The notes under the pieces are model-generated. The model was given only the letters and a program-made list of their open reading frames with translations, had not been told where the DNA came from and ran no database searches. A program made the position numbers and the translations under genes. A stretch of 6,732 nt of DNA from PBB1 sp031390425. GTDB taxonomy: Bacteria > Pseudomonadota > Gammaproteobacteria > Burkholderiales > Burkholderiaceae_C. Positions within the stretch are counted from its first letter, which is position 1. Every line of letters starts with the position of its first letter. This document shows positions 1-5,714 of the stretch, piece by piece. The DNA lies in the NCBI GenBank assembly GCA_031390425.1, contig JANMTL010000172.1:1-6732 (forward strand), read 5' to 3'.

Positions 1-1
1 G

Positions 2-97
2 CTGAGCGCGTCTCACTTGCGCTCGGCTTTCATTGGTGGGCGGGACCCGCGCGGCCTCACCCGCTCACAATCGATCGATCATGTCGCGGGCCAGTGA
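2..97 (+). CDS. C-terminal tail of an upstream gene, product unknown (partial)
   Basis: The second reading frame is open from the left edge to a TGA at 95-97, giving about 31 codons ending in ...IDHVAGQ. Of the three forward frames here it has the strongest G/C third-position bias (about three quarters of codons), as the confirmed genes do. Its stop lies 9 bases before the start of the deacetylase, the tight spacing seen throughout this window, so it would be co-transcribed with it. The fragment is too short to carry a recognisable domain. In such loci the neighbour is often a glycosyltransferase or another polysaccharide gene, but nothing here shows that. The alternative is that these bases are a leader region of the deacetylase. 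Confidence 0.45.
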   Translation: MSASHLRSAFIGGRDPRGLTRSQSIDHVAGQ

Positions 98-106
98 GTC
101 GTTTTG

Positions 107-1108
107 ATGAAAACCAAGGTCTTCCTCACCATCGACACCGAATTCAGCATCGGCGGGGCGTTCCAGGCGCCGCAGACGGTGCAGCCGATCGGCGCGCAGA
201 ACGTGCTGTGCGCGGTCGGCGGGCGTTCCGAAGGGCTCGGCCACTTGCTGGACACCTTCGCGGCGCATGGCCTGCGCGCCACCTTTTTCGTCGAGGCGCT
301 GCAAACGGCGTATTTCGGCGATGCGCCGATGGGCGCGCTGGTGCAACGCATCGCAAGCGCCGGGCACGATGTGCAACTGCACTTGCATCCGGTGTGGACC
401 TATTTCGACCACCCGCAGTGGCAGCAGCAACTCACGCAGGTGCAGCCCAACGACGATCTGCACGGCCGCAGCGTGGAGCAGCTCGCGCAGTGGATGCAGC
501 GCGGCATCGACACCTTCGGGCGTTGGGGCGTTGCGCCGCCGGTGGCGCTGCGCACCGGCAACCTGATGGTCGACCGCAACGTGTACCGCGCGATGGCGTG
601 CGTGGGCTTGAAGGTGGCGTCGAACATCGCGCGTGCGGTCTTCGAGCCGACCGAGCCGCAGCTTCGCTTCAACGCCGGCATGCACCTCATCGAAGGCGTG
701 ATCGAGCTGCCGGTGCTGACCTACGCCGACCTGCGACTGGGCGCACGCACGCATCGCAAGGTGCTGACGATTACCGGCTCGTCGCTCGGCGAAACCCGCT
801 GCCTGCTCGATCGTGCCCATGCGGGCGGTGCGCCGTCGGTGGTGCTGCTGACGCATTGCCACGAATTCGTGAAGGGCGACATGCGCTCGTCCCTGCTGCC
901 CGACCGCGTCAACCAGCGGCGGCTCGACGCGATTTGCCGCTACCTGCACGACAACACCGACCGCTTCGAGGTGACCACGATGGACCGCATGGCATCGCCA
1001 CCTGCCGCGGATGTGCAGGCATCGTCTGACCCGCTCTACGGTGTGCCCGCACCGCTGGCGGTCATGCGGCTGGTGCAGAACAAGTTGAACGAAATGAATC
1101 TGATCTGA
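107..1108 (+). CDS. Polysaccharide deacetylase-like protein (NodB homology / CE4 family, WalW-like)
   Basis: This 333-residue protein of the carbohydrate esterase 4 fold is predicted to remove N- or O-linked acyl groups from a sugar or polysaccharide. The first strand carries FLTIDTEF (6-13), with D10 and E12 where the catalytic/metal aspartates of the NodB motif normally lie. RATFF follows at 57-61, then GHDVQLHLHPVW (86-97), whose H92 and H94 replace the usual H-x3-H metal motif. LRTGN is at 148-152 and LLTHCHEF (247-254, H250/H252) matches the late histidine motif. TIDTEF and HLHP are typical of the WalW-like branch linked to lipopolysaccharide loci. There is no signal peptide, so a cytoplasmic substrate such as a lipid-linked or nucleotide sugar is plausible. 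The ATG at 107 is preferred over an in-frame TTG one codon earlier. No good Shine-Dalgarno site is visible, so translation may be coupled to the upstream frame. It is followed after 19 bases by the AAC(3)-like gene. The family is firm; the substrate is unknown. Confidence 0.9.
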   Translation: MKTKVFLTIDTEFSIGGAFQAPQTVQPIGAQNVLCAVGGRSEGLGHLLDTFAAHGLRATFFVEALQTAYFGDAPMGALVQRIASAGHDVQLHLHPVWTYFDHPQWQQQLTQVQPNDDLHGRSVEQLAQWMQRGIDTFGRWGVAPPVALRTGNLMVDRNVYRAMACVGLKVASNIARAVFEPTEPQLRFNAGMHLIEGVIELPVLTYADLRLGARTHRKVLTITGSSLGETRCLLDRAHAGGAPSVVLLTHCHEFVKGDMRSSLLPDRVNQRRLDAICRYLHDNTDRFEVTTMDRMASPPAADVQASSDPLYGVPAPLAVMRLVQNKLNEMNLI

Positions 1109-1127
1109 TGCGCTGCGGCACCTCTGC

Positions 1128-2033
1128 ATGAGCCCGCTCGAATTCGCCTCGGGCTTGGCGCTTCGCTATTTGAAAGGCGGGCAGGTCGACGCGCTGCGCG
1201 ACACCTACCTCTCGCTGCGCGGGCGCATGGCGCCGGCCCTCAAGCTGCTGTACGGCACCTTCGATACCGCGGCGCTTCGTGCGCACTTGGTGTCGCGCGT
1301 GGGCGACGACTTCGAGATTCTGATGGTGCACAGCTCGGCCAATCACATGAAGCCGATGTACACCGACACGCCGCTGGATCTGGTGCGCATGCTGGTCGAC
1401 TGGTGCGGCCCGAAGCGCACCTTGGTGATGCCCGCTTTCTACTTTGGGGCGCCCGGGTTCAAGGGCGCGGCCGACACCTTCGTGCACCACCCGCGCTTCG
1501 ACCTGCGGCGCACGCCGTCGCAGATGGGCTTGGCGACCGAGCTGTTCCGGCGCCTGCCCGGCGTGGTGTGCAGCCGGCATCCGGTGTACCGCACGGCTGC
1601 GTTGGGGCCGCTGGCGCGCGAGCTCACCGCCGGCCACGAACACGCGGCTTCGCCGGCAGGCCTGGGCACGCCGTTCGAGTTCATGGCGCGCCACAACGCG
1701 CGCGTGATCGGCATCGGCAAGCCGATGCAGGTGTTGACGCAGGCCCACCACGTCGAAGGCGCGATGGGCGACGCCTTTCCGGTGCCCAGCGTGGTCGGCG
1801 AGCCGGTGCCGATGACGCTGGTCGACCGCGACGAGGAGATCGCGTTCCTGCTGACGCGCCGCGACTATCGAGGCCGCTTCAACATCTGGCGCCTGCGCCA
1901 GATCATGGATCGCCAATCGCTGCAAGAGTGGAATTTCCACCACGTGCCGCTGTTCGCCGCACGCGCGGGAGAGGTCACGCAACGCCTGATCGATGCCGCG
2001 CGCCGCGGCGTCACGCTGTACGAGCCTGAATAG
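1128..2033 (+). CDS. AAC(3)-family N-acyltransferase, probable sugar-modifying enzyme
   Basis: This 301-residue protein belongs to the aminoglycoside 3-N-acetyltransferase (AAC(3)/YokD) family, which uses acyl-CoA to acylate an amino group. Landmarks in order are ILMVHSS (64-70), TLVMPAF (98-104), TPSQMGLATELFRRLPGV (129-146), SRHPVYRTAALG (149-160), H170 in the LTAGH segment, GTPFEFM (180-186), GIG (195-197) and AHHVEG (206-211). The last holds the His/Glu pair conserved near the active site. About 60 residues precede VHSS, which seems longer than in typical resistance enzymes, and the HPxxS serine region is altered to HPVYRT. The protein is soluble. Position directly behind a deacetylase in a polysaccharide locus argues for action on an amino sugar or sugar-linked amine rather than drug resistance; that is inference. 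No clear Shine-Dalgarno motif is seen in the 19-base gap. The gene converges with the acyltransferase on the other strand, the stops being 8 bases apart. Confidence 0.88.
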   Translation: MSPLEFASGLALRYLKGGQVDALRDTYLSLRGRMAPALKLLYGTFDTAALRAHLVSRVGDDFEILMVHSSANHMKPMYTDTPLDLVRMLVDWCGPKRTLVMPAFYFGAPGFKGAADTFVHHPRFDLRRTPSQMGLATELFRRLPGVVCSRHPVYRTAALGPLARELTAGHEHAASPAGLGTPFEFMARHNARVIGIGKPMQVLTQAHHVEGAMGDAFPVPSVVGEPVPMTLVDRDEEIAFLLTRRDYRGRFNIWRLRQIMDRQSLQEWNFHHVPLFAARAGEVTQRLIDAARRGVTLYEPE

Positions 2034-2041
2034 GCGGGCGT

Positions 2042-3151
2042 TCAGCCGACGGCGGTCTCGCGGCGACCGCCTCCGAGGGCCTGCAAGCGAGCGCGCAACC
2101 AGCGCGTCAGGCCGCGGCGGCGGTTTTCGGTGACGGTGCCGACCAGCGCAATCGACAGCGCCACCAGCAGCGTCACCCGCGCCCAGTTGCCGTAGCCGCT
2201 GTTGTCGCCACGCAGCACCGCGCCCCAGAACAAAAAGAGCGGTTGGTGCAGCAAGTAGAGCGTGAAGGTGTAGGCAGCGAGCAAGCGCACCGGCTTTTCG
2301 ATCGCACCGAACAGCGCGCCCATGCGCCCTGCCACGCGCCGCATGCCGGCGAAGTGCAGCATCACCATCGGAGCCAGCAAATAGTCGCCGATGAACCAGC
2401 GCGAGAACGCGAACTGCTCGAACCACGATTTGCCGAGCAATGCCTGCAAAGGCAAGGCGGCGCGGTGCTCGATGTCGAAGTGGAGGTACAGCGCGATGCC
2501 GACGGCGCTGCCAATCACCAGCGCCCAGCCCACCGGTTCGGATATCGCGGCCAGTCGGCGCCAGCGGTACAGCAGCACGCCGAGCGCCCACACCGGCGCC
2601 AGCAGCACCACCTTGGGCCCGAGCAGCAGGGCCAGCGCGCCCACGGCGATCCAGGCGCTGCGGCGGGGTAAAAAAGTCAGCAGGCCGAACGCCACGTAGT
2701 ACCAGCTTTCGTAGCAGATCGACCAGTACGGCACGTTCGAGAAGCTGGTGATGGAGACGAACCAGACCTCGTTGGCCATCAGCAGGCTGCCGAGAATGCG
2801 CACCGCGAACCAGTCGAAAGGGTAGCCGTAGGGTTCGGCCAAAAACTGGCGGCCGGTCCAGTCCAGCAACAACGTCAGCACGATCGTCGGCAGCGCCACC
2901 GAGTACACGCGTGAGAGTCGGCTGGCGGCGTAGGTCGCCCAGTCGCGCTCTTTGGTGTCGGTCACGTAGGCGATGACGTAGCCCGACAGCACGAAGAACA
3001 CGATCACCGCGCTGTGTCCGTTTTGGGCCCACGGCAGGATCGGCTCGACCAGCCAGCGCTGGTTGGAGTGGTACAGATACACCAGGCACGCGGCCACGAA
3101 GCGCACCAGGTCGAGGTAGACCGAAAACGGCCGGGGCAGTGGGGTGCTCAT
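2042..3151 (-). CDS. Family-3 membrane acyltransferase (OafA/YrhL type)
   Basis: This 369-residue integral membrane protein is predicted to transfer acetyl or another acyl group to sugar hydroxyls of a surface polysaccharide. The N terminus has the family signature YLDLVRFVAACLVYLYHS (12-29), with conserved R17 and H28. GHSAVIVFFVLSGYVI (45-60) is the typical FFxLSG helix. RLSRVYSVALP (78-88) matches the RxxRxxP segment. NVPYWSICYESWYYV (139-153) holds the conserved W and E, and TFTLYLLHQP (295-304) is the late YLLH motif. Roughly ten hydrophobic segments are visible. Its length is that of the acyltransferase domain alone, with no fused periplasmic SGNH domain as in OafA. The ATG lies 7 bases after the stop of the SGNH gene, so it is the last known gene of the leftward operon. 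A good ribosome site is not visible. The acyl donor and acceptor cannot be told from sequence. Confidence 0.92.
   Translation of the reverse strand: MSTPLPRPFSVYLDLVRFVAACLVYLYHSNQRWLVEPILPWAQNGHSAVIVFFVLSGYVIAYVTDTKERDWATYAASRLSRVYSVALPTIVLTLLLDWTGRQFLAEPYGYPFDWFAVRILGSLLMANEVWFVSITSFSNVPYWSICYESWYYVAFGLLTFLPRRSAWIAVGALALLLGPKVVLLAPVWALGVLLYRWRRLAAISEPVGWALVIGSAVGIALYLHFDIEHRAALPLQALLGKSWFEQFAFSRWFIGDYLLAPMVMLHFAGMRRVAGRMGALFGAIEKPVRLLAAYTFTLYLLHQPLFLFWGAVLRGDNSGYGNWARVTLLVALSIALVGTVTENRRRGLTRWLRARLQALGGGRRETAVG
2066..2127 (+). terminator. Possible structured terminator for the rightward genes
   Basis: Downstream of the rightward stop at 2031-2033 three complementary arm pairs nest inside one another. 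ACCGCC (2066-2071) pairs with GGCGGT (2119-2124), GGCCTG (2078-2083) with CAGGCC (2108-2113), and CGCGC (2092-2096) with GCGCG (2102-2106) around a 5-base loop. The outer arm runs into TTTT (2124-2127). The structure has internal loops, the T tract is short, and it lies inside the coding end of the opposite-strand acyltransferase gene. Chance pairing is common at this GC content, so the call is weak. Confidence 0.2.
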
Positions 3152-3158
3152 GGTGGGG

Positions 3159-4211
3159 TCACTCGGTCAGCGGCTGCGCCATGGCGGTGGTCACCAGCCG
3201 CACGCCGAGCGGGTTCAAATGCCCATCGTAGGGCCCGATGTCGAGCGACAGGGTCGAGCGCGAGAAGTGCGGCCGAAACAGATCCTCGGTGTCGATCACC
3301 GTGGCCCCGGCGACGCGCGCCAGCTCGATGAAGCGACGCCGTGCGGGGTCGTCGGTGGCGCGCTGCTGCATCAGCGCCGGGCGATGCGTGTCGATGGCAA
3401 TCACCAGGCGCCCCATCACCTGCGGCTTCACCCGGTCGAAGAAGGCCGCCACCACCGCATCGACTTCGGGCATCGGCTGCGACTTCGGTGGGCCGGGCGC
3501 GACGATCGGCGTCGCCGCGCCGACCTGCGACGCGGGCTCGACCGGCACCGAACGCGTGAAGACCTGCCGCAACAAACGCGCGGGCTCGACCTTCAACTGG
3601 CTGACCAGGTACTGCGCGAGCGCGGACTCGCGCAAGACGCGCTTGGCCATCGATGGCGGCGCCACCGCCAGGGTGCGTGGCGTGAGCGTCGTCGGGTCGA
3701 GGCACTGGCTGTGCACGTTGCCCGAACCGCACAGCGCTTGCAGCGCGTCGCTGCGCTCCATCAGCAGCACGAAATCGCGCACGCCGAAATGTTCGTGCGC
3801 GTAGCGAATGCGCTCGGCGTAGTCGAGCAGTGCGGTGCCGGCGGCACCCATCGCGTACACCGGACGCCGCCCGCCGAGGGCACGTTCGAGTTGCGCGGCG
3901 GGCCGGTCGGCGGCGTCGAGGCTCGCGGCCTCGACATAGCTGTCGCCGATGAGGGCGACGGCGTTCGGGTCGCGTACGAACTCATGGTCGCTGACGAATC
4001 CGTGGCCGTTGGTTCGCAGCGACTGCGGATTGCGCAGATCCCAGCCCGTCGAATAGCGCCACGGGTGATGCGGCGCGTAGGTGAGGATGCGCGGGTCGAT
4101 GCGGTAGTCGGCCTGGGTGGCGCTGGACACCGGCAGCAGCCGACAAATCAGCTCGGCCAGCAGCAAAAAACCGAGCAAGCCGGTCAGCGCGCCGAGCATC
4201 GTGTGCTTCAT
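3159..4211 (-). CDS. SGNH/GDSL hydrolase-like protein, membrane-anchored partner of the MBOAT acyltransferase
   Basis: This 350-residue protein has an N-terminal hydrophobic segment (about 5-27, LGALTGLLGFLLLAELICRL) that should act as a signal anchor and place the rest in the periplasm. After a linker comes LRTNGHGFVSDHEF (65-78), the region that commonly precedes the SGNH core in polysaccharide-linked members. VALIGDSYVEA (85-95) gives the block I GDS with nucleophile S91, GAAGT (122-126) the block II glycine, and YDGHLN (328-333) the block V Asp/His pair (D329, H331). The block III asparagine is not evident: LLMERSD (149-155) occupies that place. A proline- and valine-rich stretch (about 222-248) interrupts the core. 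By analogy with PatB and AlgJ/AlgX it would accept acetyl groups exported by the MBOAT protein and pass them to a polymer, or act as an esterase. The ATG begins one base after the MBOAT stop (TAGcATG), so translation is probably coupled; no separate Shine-Dalgarno is seen. Confidence 0.82.
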   Translation of the reverse strand: MKHTMLGALTGLLGFLLLAELICRLLPVSSATQADYRIDPRILTYAPHHPWRYSTGWDLRNPQSLRTNGHGFVSDHEFVRDPNAVALIGDSYVEAASLDAADRPAAQLERALGGRRPVYAMGAAGTALLDYAERIRYAHEHFGVRDFVLLMERSDALQALCGSGNVHSQCLDPTTLTPRTLAVAPPSMAKRVLRESALAQYLVSQLKVEPARLLRQVFTRSVPVEPASQVGAATPIVAPGPPKSQPMPEVDAVVAAFFDRVKPQVMGRLVIAIDTHRPALMQQRATDDPARRRFIELARVAGATVIDTEDLFRPHFSRSTLSLDIGPYDGHLNPLGVRLVTTAMAQPLTE

Positions 4212-4212
4212 G

Positions 4213-5694
4213 CTAGAAGTTGAAGTAGATGAACGCGCTGACCGAATCGCGGGCCAGGTTCACCAGCAGCAGCAGCAGCACCGCCGCGCCCGTCAGGCCG
4301 CCGATGGCGCCGCACTGAAACGCGCCCTGGCGCACCAGCGCGTGCAGCCGGATGCCGATGCGGTTGCTGTTGGGCAACGCGCACGCCGCGAAGCCGAGGA
4401 CGCCGCACCACAGCGCGCCCACCCCCGGTTGCAGGCCGGCATTCCACAGCAACGGGTGCACGCCGTCGGCAGGCAATGGGCCGATCAACCCTTGCAGCAT
4501 GCGCAAGGCACCGGGCAGCGTCTCCGCGCGAAAGAACAGCCAAGCCAGCATCACCGAAAGCAGCGTGAGCGCCCAGCCGAAAACGCAGAACAGGCGGTTG
4601 TGGTCCAGCCGTTGAGACAGCCCAGCGCCGCAGAGTGCGCGAAAGGCGTGGTTCACCATCAGGTACACGCCGTGCAAGGCGCCCCAGATCACGAACGACC
4701 AACTGGCACCGTGCCACAGCCCGCCCAGCACCATCGTGGCGGCCAGGTTCCCGTAGCGGCGCAAGCTGCCGTGACGGTTGCCACCGAGCGCGATGTAGAG
4801 GTAGTCGCGCAGGAAGTTGGACAGCGAGATGTGCCATCGGCGCCAGAAGTCGCTGATGCTGGTGGCGCGGTAGGGCGAATCGAAGTTGAAAGGCAGCCGG
4901 ATGTTGAACATCCACGACAGGCCGATCGCCATGTCCGAGTAGCCGGAGAAGTCGAAATAGAGCTGCAGCGTGTAGGCCAGCATCCCGAGCCAGGCCTCCA
5001 GCCGGTCGGGCGTGAGGCCTGCGTCGACCGGCTCGAACACCGCGTCGGCATAGGCTGCAATGCCGTCGGCGAACACCACCTTTTTGGTCAGCCCGATGGC
5101 GAAGATCGCCAACCCGGCGGTGAAGTTGGCGCTGTTGAAACGGTAGATTGCCGGGTCGTCGAACTGCGGCATCATTTGCGCGTGGTGCAACACCGGGCCG
5201 GCGATCAGGTGCGGGAAGTAGGTGACGAACAGGCCGTAGTGCACCGGCTGCACCTCGTGCACCTTGGCCCGGTAGGTGTCGACCAAAAACGCGATCTGCG
5301 TGAAGCTGTAAAACGAAATGCCGATTGGCAGGATCACGCGGCTCATCGACCACGGCGTGCCCAGCACGAGATTCAGGTTGTCGACGAAGAAGTTCGCGTA
5401 CTTGAAGTACCCCAGCAGTACCAGGTTGAAGACGATGCCGAGCACCAGCCACCCGCGTGCCCTCGCGCGGCTTGCCTTCAGGCCCTGTGCGATCCGCAGG
5501 CCGATGACGAAATTGGTGACGATCGAGGCGAGCAGCAGCCCGGTGAGCAGCGGCATCCACCAGCCGTAGAAAAACAGCGACGCCAGCAACAGCCAGGCCG
5601 CTGCGGCTCGGTGCGAATAGCGCCCAGCCGCGAAGAAGCCCGCCAAAGTCAACGGCAGGAACAGCAGGGCGAACTGCGCCGTCGTGAAAAGCAT
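4213..5694 (-). CDS. MBOAT-family O-acyltransferase (AlgI/PatA type)
   Basis: This 493-residue polytopic membrane protein with about twelve hydrophobic segments is predicted to carry acetyl groups from cytoplasmic donors across the inner membrane for O-acylation of an exported polysaccharide. Typical landmarks are SLFFYGWW (39-46), LLGYFKYANFF (93-103), PIGISFYSFTQIAF (123-136), YFPHLIAGPVLHH (159-171), YFDFSGYSDMAIGL (246-259), DFWRRWHISLSNFLRDYLY (282-300), LGGNR (303-307) and GGLWHGASW (324-332), which contains the presumed catalytic H328. The C terminus ends FIYFNF, close to the FIYFQF ending common in the family. Length is normal for AlgI-like members. The gene starts 20 bases after the stop of the asparagine synthase-like gene and is followed at one base by the SGNH gene, the conserved pairing of this system. 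Which polymer is modified cannot be told here. A short CAG repeat on the + strand (4264-4280) encodes a leucine run in the last membrane helix. Confidence 0.94.
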   Translation of the reverse strand: MLFTTAQFALLFLPLTLAGFFAAGRYSHRAAAAWLLLASLFFYGWWMPLLTGLLLASIVTNFVIGLRIAQGLKASRARARGWLVLGIVFNLVLLGYFKYANFFVDNLNLVLGTPWSMSRVILPIGISFYSFTQIAFLVDTYRAKVHEVQPVHYGLFVTYFPHLIAGPVLHHAQMMPQFDDPAIYRFNSANFTAGLAIFAIGLTKKVVFADGIAAYADAVFEPVDAGLTPDRLEAWLGMLAYTLQLYFDFSGYSDMAIGLSWMFNIRLPFNFDSPYRATSISDFWRRWHISLSNFLRDYLYIALGGNRHGSLRRYGNLAATMVLGGLWHGASWSFVIWGALHGVYLMVNHAFRALCGAGLSQRLDHNRLFCVFGWALTLLSVMLAWLFFRAETLPGALRMLQGLIGPLPADGVHPLLWNAGLQPGVGALWCGVLGFAACALPNSNRIGIRLHALVRQGAFQCGAIGGLTGAAVLLLLLVNLARDSVSAFIYFNF

Positions 5695-5714
5695 TGGTGC
5701 CCGTCAGCAGGATG

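Noticed and set aside
70..79. Palindrome ATCGATCGAT just before the deacetylase
   Set aside because: Ten bases of tandem TCGA with no second copy nearby and within a probable coding tail; not enough to call an operator.
81..107. Short frame MSRASESF whose TGA overlaps the deacetylase ATG (TGATG)
   Set aside because: It has only eight codons, a stop at 3-5 in the same frame prevents it being the end of a longer upstream gene, and its third-position bias is poorer than that of the frame ending at 97.
65..1129. Long minus-strand open frame of 354 codons opposite the deacetylase
   Set aside because: It lies fully antisense to a gene with clear CE4 motifs. Its product is rich in His, Arg, Gln and Val without recognisable motifs, as expected from the complement of GC-rich codons.
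2051..2071. Simple hairpin GGCGGT / ACCGCC with a 9-base loop at the convergent junction
   Set aside because: The stem is only six pairs and no T tract follows on either strand; it also competes with the larger nested fold at 2066-2124.
1062..3089. Minus-strand open frame of 675 codons across the convergent junction
   Set aside because: It runs antisense to the AAC(3)-like gene and out of frame with the family-3 acyltransferase; it exists only because stop codons are rare at this GC content.
4264..4280. (CAG)5 run as a possible phase-variable repeat
   Set aside because: The unit is three bases, so slippage would not shift the frame, and it simply encodes leucines in a membrane helix of the MBOAT protein.
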